DNA of 64,000 nt from Chloroflexia bacterium SDU3-3 (GTDB lineage Bacteria > Chloroflexota > Chloroflexia > Chloroflexales > Roseiflexaceae): contig WBOU01000012.1 in the NCBI GenBank assembly GCA_009268125.1, positions 124,001 to 188,000 on the forward strand, given 5' to 3'. A program made the position numbers and the translations under genes. This document shows, piece after piece, positions 44,005 through 51,191 of this stretch. The notes beneath the pieces are model-generated. The model saw only the letters and a program-made list of their open reading frames with translations. It was not told where the DNA came from and searched no databases. Each line of letters begins with the position of its first letter. Position 1 is the stretch's first letter.

Positions 44005-45078
44005 ATGAAAAGGCTCGCACATCTGATTGGCCTCTCGTCGGTTGTTATTGCCGTGACGGCTGCTTGTGGGTCGACCGGTGGCACTGCCACTAGCGGGGGC
44101 ACTGGTGCCCAGACAACCGCCGCTGCCTCGGGCGGCGCGGCAGCCACGAACCTGAAGGCTGGCGTCGCGATCTACAAGTTCGACGACACCTTTATGACGG
44201 GCGTCCGCGACAACATCAACGCCGCCGCCGCTGGCAAGCTGACCGTCGACATCGTCGATAGCCAGAACGCCCAGCCCACCCAGAACGACCAGGTCGATCT
44301 GTTCATCTCCAAGAAGGTCAACGTGCTTGCGATCAACCCTGTGGATCGCTCGGCTGCCGCCGCCATCCTCGAGAAGGCCAAGGCCGCCAGCATCCCCGTG
44401 GTGTTCTTCAACCGCGAGCCGCTGGCCGAGGACATGCAGAAGTGGGACAAGGTCTACTACGTCGGCGCGAAGGCCGAGGAGTCCGGCACGCTGCAGGGAC
44501 AGCTGCTGGTCGACTACTGGAAGGCCCACCCCGAGGCTGACAAGAACAAGGATGGCAAACTCCAGTATGTGATGCTGAAGGGCGAGCCGGGTCACCAGGA
44601 CGCCGAGCTTCGCACCCAGTACTCGATCAAGGCGATCACCGACGCCGGCATCCAGGTCGAGAAGCTGGCCGAGGACACGGGCATGTGGGATCGCGTGAAG
44701 GGCCAGGAGAAGATGGCCGCGTTCCTCGGCTCGCAGGGCGACAAGATCGAGGCCGTGCTGGCCAACAACGACGACATGGCGCTCGGCGCGATCGAGGCGC
44801 TGAAGGCCGCTGGCTACTTCACCGGCGACAAGTATGTGCCCGTGGTGGGCGTAGATGCCACCGTCCCCGGCCTGGCGGCCCTGAAGGACAAGACCATGCT
44901 CGGCACCGTGCTGAACGATGCCAAGAACCAGGGTAAGGCCACGCTGGATCTCTCCTATGTGCTGGCCCAGGGCCAGGCCCCCACGAAGGAGAATGTCGGC
45001 TACGACATCACCGATGGCAAGTACATCTGGGTTCCCTACAAGAAGATCACCATCGACAACATCCAGGACGCACAGTAA
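44005..45078 (+). CDS. mglB: Galactose/glucose-type substrate-binding lipoprotein
   Basis: The 357-residue lipoprotein (lipobox VTAACGST) has a low-complexity Gly/Thr/Ala spacer and a type I sugar-binding fold. It matches the MglB galactose-binding family: YKFDDTFMTGVRDNI, NDQVDLFISKKVNVLAINPVD, PVVFFNREPL, ANNDDMALGAIEALK, GVDATVPGL. Aromatic and Asp/Asn residues at sugar-contact positions are present. AAGGAGG stands 5 nt before the ATG. It heads an operon in the E. coli mglBAC order and is followed by a hairpin that probably raises its expression over the ATPase and permease genes. Galactose or glucose is the likely ligand, by family. Confidence 0.9.
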   Translation: MKRLAHLIGLSSVVIAVTAACGSTGGTATSGGTGAQTTAAASGGAAATNLKAGVAIYKFDDTFMTGVRDNINAAAAGKLTVDIVDSQNAQPTQNDQVDLFISKKVNVLAINPVDRSAAAAILEKAKAASIPVVFFNREPLAEDMQKWDKVYYVGAKAEESGTLQGQLLVDYWKAHPEADKNKDGKLQYVMLKGEPGHQDAELRTQYSIKAITDAGIQVEKLAEDTGMWDRVKGQEKMAAFLGSQGDKIEAVLANNDDMALGAIEALKAAGYFTGDKYVPVVGVDATVPGLAALKDKTMLGTVLNDAKNQGKATLDLSYVLAQGQAPTKENVGYDITDGKYIWVPYKKITIDNIQDAQ

Positions 45079-45096
45079 AACCTAGGCGACTGGCAC

Positions 45097-45128
45097 GGGG
45101 TGTGGATAAGCTCCACACCCCTCTTCTT
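45097..45128 (+). terminator. Intercistronic hairpin between mglB and mglA
   Basis: A 10-bp perfect stem (GGGGTGTGGA / TCCACACCCC) and 5-nt loop followed by TCTTCTT. It is a partial terminator or mRNA 3'-end stabiliser. Confidence 0.75.
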
Positions 45129-45151
45129 GGCATTCCTCTGAGGCACATACC

Positions 45152-46669
45152 ATGAGCGCACCTACTGAATATCTGCTGGAGATGCGCAACATCTCCAAAT
45201 CCTTCCCCGGCGTGAAGGCGCTCGACAACGTGACTCTGCGGGTGCGGCCCGGCACGGTGCACGCCCTGATGGGCGAGAACGGCGCTGGCAAGTCCACCCT
45301 CATGAAGATCCTGTTCGGCCTCTACTCCGCCGACTCTGGCGAGGTCATCCTGAATGGCCAGCCCATGCACCTGGAAAGCCCGCGCCAGGCGCTGGACGCT
45401 GGCATCACCATGATCCACCAGGAGCTGCACCCCATCCCGTTTCGCAGCGTGATGGAGAACATCTGGCTGGGGCGCTACCCCCAGCGCAAGATCGGCCCGC
45501 TCAGCTTTGTCGACCACAAGAAGATGTATGACGACACCAAGCGGCTGATGGACGACCTGCAGATGAGCATCCGCCCCGAGGTCCGCACCGGCGACCTCTC
45601 GGTCTCACACATCCAGTCCATGGAGATCGCCAAGGCCGTCTCGTACAATGCAAAAGTAATTATTATGGACGAGCCGACCTCGTCGCTCACCGAGAGCGAG
45701 GTCGCGCACCTGTTCCGCATCATCAACCGCCTGCGCAGCCAGGGCGTCTCGATCATCTACATCTCGCACAAGATGGAGGAGATCCTCAAGATCTCGGACG
45801 ACGTGACGATCATGCGCGACGGCAAGTATGTGGGCACCTGGGAGTCCAAAGATCTCAACATCGACCTGATTATCAGCCGCATGGTCGGGCGCGATCTGAC
45901 CCAGCGCTTCCCCGACAAGACTAACACGCCAGCCGAGGTGCTGATGCGCGTGGAGGGCCTGACGTCGCCGCTGCCGCGCTCGTTCAAGGATGTCTCGTTC
46001 GAGGTGCGCCGAGGCGAGATCCTGGGCATCGGCGGTCTGGTGGGTGCGCAGCGCACCGAGCTGGTCGAGGCGATCTTTGGCCTGCGCTCGGTCTCGTCGG
46101 GCAGTATCACGGTGGATGGCGAGCGCATCTCGATCCACTCGCCGATCGACGCCAAGCGCCACAAGATCGCCCTGCTGACCGAGGAGCGCCGCGCCACGGG
46201 CATCATCCCCACTATGTCGGTCTACGACAACACGATCATCGCCAACCTGCGCCGCTACGCCAACGCGCTTGGTTTTATCAACTACAAGCGTGCCGGGGGC
46301 GATGTAGAGGAGAATGTGCGCCGCCTGCGCGTGAAGACGCCCAGCTCGCGCACCCTGATCGCAAATCTCTCGGGCGGCAATCAGCAGAAGGTGCTGCTGG
46401 CCCGCTGGCTGCTGACCGAGCCGGATGTGCTGATCCTCGACGAGCCGACCCGCGGTATTGATGTTGGCGCAAAGTACGAGATCTACTCGCTGATCATCGA
46501 GCTGGCGCAGCGCGGCAAGGCCGTGATCATGATCTCCTCGGAGATGCCCGAGCTGCTTGGCATCTCGGATCGTATTCTGGTGATGAGCACGGGGAAAGTT
46601 GCTGGCGTTCTTGACCGCGAGGATGCAAATCAAGAGAAAATTATGCGTCTGGCAACCCAGTTTATGTGA
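45152..46669 (+). CDS. mglA: Sugar ABC transporter ATPase, duplicated domains
   Basis: The 505-residue ATPase has two ABC domains. The first has Walker [10 protein letters not shown] (about 44), signature LSVSHIQSMEIAKAVS and Walker B VIIMDEPTSSLTESE. The second has no standard Walker A (GIGGLVGAQRTELVEA, as usual in this family), with LSGGNQQKVLLARWL and LILDEPTRGIDVGAK. This layout is typical of MglA/RbsA ATPases of CUT2 sugar importers. It lies between mglB and mglC and powers the same importer. Its ATG is set by the family N-terminus (LLEMRNISKSFPGVKALDNV); the ribosome binding site (GAGGCACATACC) is moderate. Confidence 0.93.
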   Translation: MSAPTEYLLEMRNISKSFPGVKALDNVTLRVRPGTVHALMGENGAGKSTLMKILFGLYSADSGEVILNGQPMHLESPRQALDAGITMIHQELHPIPFRSVMENIWLGRYPQRKIGPLSFVDHKKMYDDTKRLMDDLQMSIRPEVRTGDLSVSHIQSMEIAKAVSYNAKVIIMDEPTSSLTESEVAHLFRIINRLRSQGVSIIYISHKMEEILKISDDVTIMRDGKYVGTWESKDLNIDLIISRMVGRDLTQRFPDKTNTPAEVLMRVEGLTSPLPRSFKDVSFEVRRGEILGIGGLVGAQRTELVEAIFGLRSVSSGSITVDGERISIHSPIDAKRHKIALLTEERRATGIIPTMSVYDNTIIANLRRYANALGFINYKRAGGDVEENVRRLRVKTPSSRTLIANLSGGNQQKVLLARWLLTEPDVLILDEPTRGIDVGAKYEIYSLIIELAQRGKAVIMISSEMPELLGISDRILVMSTGKVAGVLDREDANQEKIMRLATQFM

Positions 46670-46693
46670 TATTTTGCTGTGGGGTAATTGATT

Positions 46694-47728
46694 ATGGGAT
46701 CTGAAAATAAAGCTGAGTCGCGCCTCCGCATGCCGACCTTTGATGAGGTGCGCAACTTTGTCTCGCAGAACGCTATCTATGTGGTGCTGATTCTGCTGCT
46801 GCTAGGCATTGTGATCAAGGATTCTTCGTTTCTTGACCCTGGCAACTTCCGCAACATTCTGATCAGCATCTCCACCCGCGTGATCATCGCGCTGGGCATC
46901 GGCGCGATCCTGATCACCAGCGGCGTGGATCTCTCGGCGGGGCGCATCGTGGGCTTCGCCGCCGTGATCTCGGCCTCCATGATGCAGACCATGGACTACG
47001 CCCGCCGCTTCTACCCCGACATGGTGGCGCTGCCGATGATCCTGCCCATCCTGGCGGCGATCGTGGCCTGCCTGCTGCTGGGGGCGATCAACGGCTTTAT
47101 CATCGCCAAGCTGAATGTGCCGCCGTTCATCACCACGCTGGGCATGACGGTGATCGTGTACGGCATGAACTCGCTGTACTTCGACCTGCCGCCGAACTCG
47201 TCGCAGCCGATCGGCGGCCTGCGCTCCGATTTTACCACGCTGGGCAGCGGCTCGATCGTGGGCGTGCCCTACATCGTGCTGATCGCGCTGGTGTGCGCCG
47301 GGCTTACCTGGGTGCTGTTTAACAAGACCACGATCGGCAAGAATATGTACGCGATCGGCGGCAACCGCGAGGCGGCTAAGGTCTCGGGCATCAACGTGGG
47401 CATGAACCTGATCATGATCTACGCCTTCGCGGGCGCGATGTACGGCCTGGCTGGCGTGCTTGAGGCCGCGCGCACCGGCGGCGCGACCAACAACTACGGC
47501 AACGGCTACGAGCTGGATGCGATCGCGGCCTGCGTGGTGGGCGGTGTCTCGACCTCGGGCGGCGTGGGCACAGTGCCGGGCATCCTGGTGGGCGTGCTGA
47601 TCTTCGGCGTGATCAACTACGGCCTGACCTTCATCGGCATCAGCCCCTACTGGCAGCAGATCGTCAAGGGCCTGATCATCGTGGTGGCAGTGGCCTTCGA
47701 TATCGCCAAGTACTACCGCAAAAAGTAG
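46694..47728 (+). CDS. mglC: Sugar ABC transporter permease
   Basis: The 344-residue permease has about eight to ten helices and CUT2-family features: ISTRVIIALGIGAILITSGV, DLSAGRIVGFAA, FITTLGMTVIVYGMNSLYF, IGKNMYAIGGNREAAKVSGI and the EAARTGGATNNYGNGYELDA ATPase-contact region. It forms the galactose-type channel with MglA. ATG at 46694 is chosen; an upstream TTG two codons earlier is possible, and the ribosome binding site is weak. It closes the operon, ending at a strong terminator. Confidence 0.93.
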   Translation: MGSENKAESRLRMPTFDEVRNFVSQNAIYVVLILLLLGIVIKDSSFLDPGNFRNILISISTRVIIALGIGAILITSGVDLSAGRIVGFAAVISASMMQTMDYARRFYPDMVALPMILPILAAIVACLLLGAINGFIIAKLNVPPFITTLGMTVIVYGMNSLYFDLPPNSSQPIGGLRSDFTTLGSGSIVGVPYIVLIALVCAGLTWVLFNKTTIGKNMYAIGGNREAAKVSGINVGMNLIMIYAFAGAMYGLAGVLEAARTGGATNNYGNGYELDAIAACVVGGVSTSGGVGTVPGILVGVLIFGVINYGLTFIGISPYWQQIVKGLIIVVAVAFDIAKYYRKK

Positions 47729-47748
47729 CGCTGTTCATATTACGATAA

Positions 47749-47790
47749 GCAAAAGCGGATGGGCCAAATGTCTGGCCCATCCGCTTTTGC
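47749..47790. terminator. Strong terminator after mglC
   Basis: A 17-bp perfect stem GCAAAAGCGGATGGGCC and complement with an 8-nt loop. A- and T-rich arms let it serve both the mgl operon and the convergent gene at 47882. Confidence 0.85.
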
Positions 47791-47881
47791 GCTTATTGAT
47801 CGAAATATTGTCAGTCTGTGATTAGAAGAAGTTATATGATTAAAGTGTACAGTATATACATATTGAATGGGTATACATTGT

Positions 47882-48328
47882 TTATGTACGCTGTATTTCT
47901 CGTACATAGTTAATGAATTCAGGATAGGACACAAATTCTGTTACTAATTTTGGCCAAGCCCGCCTTATGAGAGGAGATCTTAATGTGCGTTTGATTTCCT
48001 GTTTCCAAATTTTCCAGACTTTATCATCAAGATACTTTGATTTCCACAGGTAATATTCTTCAGATGTCATGTTAAGGTATTTAAGTGTGCATAAACTTAG
48101 GATTTCATCTTCTGGAGGTAGAATCTGGTCTAAATCATATCTAGTATGAAACGCATTACTAGGGAAGGATTCCATAATTTCTTCATATCGTTGTGTGTAA
48201 TTTATGAAAATAGACATATTCATCTGTTTGCGATTGATTATTGCGCTAAATTTAATGGTGAATATGGCTACAATTAATGCTAGTATGGTGGCTATCTGAG
48301 CAATAATATTAATTAAATCTGTAGTCAT
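47882..48328 (-). CDS. Unknown protein with N-terminal membrane helix (AT-rich gene)
   Basis: A 148-residue protein starting MTTDLINIIAQIATILALIVAIFTIKFSAI, a single N-terminal membrane segment (about 5-28). A cytoplasmic region follows with FINYTQRYEEIMESFPSNAF, LCTLKYLNMTSEEYYLWKSK and WPKLVTEFVSYPEFINYV. The style resembles small membrane proteins found in phage or mobile islands, but I cannot name the family. Base composition is far more AT-rich than the flanking genes and codon use differs (ATA, TTA, AGA used freely), indicating recent transfer. It follows another AT-rich gene by 15 bp in the same direction and probably shares its transcript. Confidence 0.65.
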   Translation of the reverse strand: MTTDLINIIAQIATILALIVAIFTIKFSAIINRKQMNMSIFINYTQRYEEIMESFPSNAFHTRYDLDQILPPEDEILSLCTLKYLNMTSEEYYLWKSKYLDDKVWKIWKQEIKRTLRSPLIRRAWPKLVTEFVSYPEFINYVREIQRT

Positions 48329-48343
48329 AGCTACCTTTAGTTA

Positions 48344-49033
48344 TCAATAGAAAAGATCGGATGGATCTTCTTCAATGTATGCTAACCAATAATCAATCTC
48401 CGGATGAGTTGATTCTTCTATACGTATCCACTCGTCAGTATATCGGTACCAATATAACATCCACTCTAGCTTTTTTATTTTACTGGGGACCCAAATATCA
48501 AAATTATCTAAGAGATTACCAGTATTGCTAGTACGCCACGATCCCTGTTGTTCAAATCGAAGTTGTGCAAGCTGTCTTATCTTTCGAGGGGTCATTTCTG
48601 TAAAAGGAAAGTCTGTAGGTTCGGATATATTAATAGTGATGCATCTACCTCTTATGATATAGCTATAAATATGACCAATATCTTGATTTTCGTTTGTTTG
48701 ATGAATACAATATGTTTCTAATTTAGGTTTTATCTCCTCGTGAATATTGATATTGAGGTTTTTAAGATTATCGTGGTAGTCTAATGGTAGGTATATTGAG
48801 AATGCATTAATATTTGCCTTGTTTGTGTAAACATAATCTATGCTACTACCTATAGATTCATAATCTAATTTGCCATGAGCAGATAGTTCGTTGGTAATAG
48901 CATGAGGTTTGCAGATAAATGGACATAACGTATCATTCTCACAAATAACCCCACCTGTATCGGGACAGAACTGATATAGAATAACACGATAACTTGCTGC
49001 ATTTCTGCATCCGGCAACAGAGCATAATATCAT
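48344..49033 (-). CDS. Unknown protein with Cys-rich N-terminus (AT-rich gene)
   Basis: With the start at 49033 the protein has 229 residues. The first ~45 residues are Cys-rich (MILCSVAGCRNAASYRV, FCPDTGG, CENDTLCPFICKPHA), which looks like a small zinc-binding module of C-x4-C and CPF-x-C-x2-H type. The rest is predicted soluble with aromatic, charged segments (LYWYRYTDEWIRIEESTHPE). The frame stays open further upstream to 49153, but that extension runs through the MITE and encodes repeat sequence; the gene start is placed at the first ATG downstream of the insertion. Composition is AT-rich like its neighbour. No function is recognised; a restriction- or toxin-type effector role would be speculation. 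Confidence 0.6.
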   Translation of the reverse strand: MILCSVAGCRNAASYRVILYQFCPDTGGVICENDTLCPFICKPHAITNELSAHGKLDYESIGSSIDYVYTNKANINAFSIYLPLDYHDNLKNLNINIHEEIKPKLETYCIHQTNENQDIGHIYSYIIRGRCITINISEPTDFPFTEMTPRKIRQLAQLRFEQQGSWRTSNTGNLLDNFDIWVPSKIKKLEWMLYWYRYTDEWIRIEESTHPEIDYWLAYIEEDPSDLFY

Positions 49034-49070
49034 TGAAAGCCTGTATAATCTAATAGGTATGTCAGGACTG

Positions 49071-49204
49071 TAGGGCCTATGCGTTCTCATTCGGCAGAAC
49101 GTTTTACCACCAAGACTCCAAGGAACAAGAGGGAATGAATCCTCTGGTGCCATCGGTGCTTACGTCATGTCGATGGGTCGGTTTTGAAGAACGCATAGGC
49201 CCTA
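49071..49204. mobile_element. MITE: 134-bp element with perfect 17-bp inverted ends and 10-bp target duplication
   Basis: The left end TAGGGCCTATGCGTTCT and right end AGAACGCATAGGCCCTA are exact reverse complements. Both are flanked directly by GTCAGGACTG (49061-49070 and 49205-49214). The element encodes no transposase. Inside it carries TTTTACCACCAAGACTCC, the interspersed module found elsewhere in the window. A 10-bp duplication suits IS4- or IS1634-like transposases, so it is probably a non-autonomous derivative of such an element. The insertion sits just upstream of the AT-rich Cys-rich gene. Confidence 0.9.
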
Positions 49205-49384
49205 GTCAGGACTGATAATAATGAAAGTTTTTCATAATGCAGCTAGGTAGGTATTACTAACCTCAAACACCCACATTATACACCATCCTGCAAAAGCTGT
49301 TAGGAGGTTTTGAATACCCCCGCCTGTGCCGCGTGAACTTGGCTCTCTCGCACTTAGCTGCGCTTCCAGCGCCACTCGAACACG

Positions 49385-49427
49385 ACCGATATCGTGCCAT
49401 TGACCACGTTGATGGCACGATATCGGT
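49385..49427. terminator. 16-bp perfect inverted repeat downstream of the hydrolase gene
   Basis: ACCGATATCGTGCCAT and its complement around an 11-nt loop, 24 bases past the hydrolase stop (minus strand). No T-tract follows on the minus strand, so it could be a terminator or an operator. Confidence 0.55.
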
Positions 49428-49450
49428 TTCCACGTTTATGCCTGAGTTTG

Positions 49451-50215
49451 TTAGGCCGCCAGGAACTCCTCGATCATGGTCGCCACCAGCGCGGGCAGCT
49501 GGCTTGCGTGCTCGGCGGACATGAGTTCGCCCAGGTAGTCGCCGTGGCCGCTGGGCAGGATGGCCAGCCGCGCCTGGGGCAGGGTCTGCGCCAGCTCAAG
49601 GGCGTGGGATGCCAGCACCATCTCGGCGTCGCCGTTGATCACCAGGGTCGCCGCTGTGATTGACCGTATGTCCTCGTCGCGGATGTCCTGGAAGCTCCGC
49701 ATCCGCGCGGTGTCGCGTTCGAACATCGCCTGCAGGCCAGCGGGGTCGGGGTTGACCTTGAGATAGGCCTGCTTGAGCGGCTCTGGCAGCATGGCGATTG
49801 TGGCCTGATCGAAGCCGTCGAAGAAATTTGGCGGCATCCCGCTGCGCCGGAAGATGGCCGAGGCCAGCACCAGCTTGCGCACCAGCGTGGGGTGACGGAT
49901 GCCGAGCTGTAGGCAGGTGGTGCCGCCGTTGCTAAAGCCGAGGAAGTCGGCCTGGTCGATCTGGAGGTGCTGGAGCAGCGCGGCCACATCATCGGCATCC
50001 TGCTCGAAGCTCAGCGGGCGGTCGATGTCTTTGGTGCGCCCGTGCGCCTGCAGCTCTACCGCGATCACACGGTGGCTGCGGGCGAAGGTTGGCAGCAGGT
50101 AGCCGAAGGTGGATTCGATCGTCGAGCCGCCGCCGTGGATGAGCACCAGCGGGCTACCGCTGCCATGTACCTCGTAGTAGAGCTCTAGTCCATTGATCTG
50201 GGCAAATGCGCACAT
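49451..50215 (-). CDS. Alpha/beta hydrolase
   Basis: The 254-residue cytoplasmic protein begins CAFAQINGLELYYEVHGSG and has the alpha/beta-hydrolase fold: oxyanion LIHGGGST, nucleophile elbow FSNGGTTCLQLG (Ser in GFSNGG), acid Asp in LVINGDAEMVLA and His in GHGDYLG. Length and order fit simple esterase/hydrolase members. A start at 50215 is preferred because AAGG lies 7 nt before it; an ATG 21 bases upstream is the alternative. It stands alone between an AT-rich island and a two-component system. Substrate cannot be told. Confidence 0.88.
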   Translation of the reverse strand: MCAFAQINGLELYYEVHGSGSPLVLIHGGGSTIESTFGYLLPTFARSHRVIAVELQAHGRTKDIDRPLSFEQDADDVAALLQHLQIDQADFLGFSNGGTTCLQLGIRHPTLVRKLVLASAIFRRSGMPPNFFDGFDQATIAMLPEPLKQAYLKVNPDPAGLQAMFERDTARMRSFQDIRDEDIRSITAATLVINGDAEMVLASHALELAQTLPQARLAILPSGHGDYLGELMSAEHASQLPALVATMIEEFLAA

Positions 50216-50552
50216 AGGGTTGCCTTGATTGCTCATGTGGATGATAGACCTTCCTAACTATTGTGTTGGCGGCGGTATGCGCGACCCAACAGCCAGCGTG
50301 TGGCTCTACGAGCGTTGGCAGGTGGCGATCGTATCGCGCGCTAGGGCACGAGGCTGCCCCGCATCACATGTTGCTCGGTTCTGGCTGTGGCGGCGGTGAA
50401 TGGATAGCGTCAGTATAGCGTCGCACTGCGACAGGTAGCGTCACTTTTTTACGCCCATTCGAGCAGGGTGCTGCCCACGGTGCAATGAGGCCGTGTGGCG
50501 CACCTGCCCCAGCGAGCCAGCCGCAGACGGCCAACCCGCTTTCCCCAGTTGT
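50216..50552. other. Intergenic stretch between hydrolase and response regulator genes
   Basis: Nothing convincing is seen: no gene, no repeat of the families in this window, and only a T7 run near 50444-50450 that lacks a clear hairpin. Confidence 0.45.
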
Positions 50553-51191
50553 CTAGATCAGCCCGCGCCGCACGGCCTCGGCCACAGCCTGCACGCGGTT
50601 GCTAGCGTCCAGCTTGTCCACGATGTCCTGGATCTTGCGCTTGACCGTGATCTCGCTCCAGAACAGGCGCTCGGCGATCACCTGGGTGCTCATGCCCGCC
50701 GCCAGCAGGCGCAGCACCTCGATCTCGGCGGAGGAGAGGCCCGAGTCGTGGCGGATCTGCTCGTGGACCACGCGGTAGTACTCCTCCAGCACGTGGTGCA
50801 CCAGATCGGGTGAGAGCAGGCGCTGGCCCGCCGCCACCCGGCGGATGGTCTGGGCCAGGGTGTCGTACGAGCTATTCTTGAGCACATAGGCGTAGGCCCC
50901 GGCCTGCAGCGCGCCCAGCAGGTACTCGCGGTCGTCGTAGGTGGTCAGCATCACCACGCGCACCTCGGGGAAGCGCTGGCTGATGCTGCGGGCGGTCTGG
51001 ATGCCGTCGCTCGCGCCCAGGCGGATGTCGAGCGTGACCACATCCGGCCCCAGCCGCTCGATCGCGGCCATGGCGGCGGCGGCGCTCTCGGCCTCCTCGA
51101 TCACCCGGATGTCGTGCTCCTCGGCGAGCAGGCTGCGCAGGCCGCGCCGGAAGATGGCGTGGTCGTCGGCTATCAGTACTCGGATGGGCAT
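50553..51191 (-). CDS. NarL/LuxR-type response regulator
   Basis: The 212-residue regulator has a receiver domain (Asp55 in VVTLDIRLG, acidic pair in IADDHA, Thr in VMLTTYDD, Lys in YVLKNSS) and a C-terminal helix-turn-helix (about 150-208: LSSAEIEVLRLLAAGMSTQV, LFWSEITVKRKIQDIVDKL). The HTH is somewhat unusual in having WSEITVKRKI where most have SEKTVKNHV. It overlaps the 3' end of the kinase gene by 19 bp, so it is translationally coupled to its probable partner kinase. Targets are unknown. Confidence 0.9.
   Translation of the reverse strand: MPIRVLIADDHAIFRRGLRSLLAEEHDIRVIEEAESAAAAMAAIERLGPDVVTLDIRLGASDGIQTARSISQRFPEVRVVMLTTYDDREYLLGALQAGAYAYVLKNSSYDTLAQTIRRVAAGQRLLSPDLVHHVLEEYYRVVHEQIRHDSGLSSAEIEVLRLLAAGMSTQVIAERLFWSEITVKRKIQDIVDKLDASNRVQAVAEAVRRGLI

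Larger units (their letters stand above)
49034..49450. other. Intergenic region with MITE and hairpin
   Basis: No further gene is supported. The MITE (49071-49204) and an inverted repeat (49385-49427) are listed separately; the part between them marks the return from AT-rich to GC-rich DNA at about 49310. Confidence 0.6.

Noticed and set aside
49034-49153. N-terminal 40-residue extension of the Cys-rich gene
   Set aside because: It is encoded by the MITE and its repeat module, so it is an insertion artefact rather than ancestral protein.
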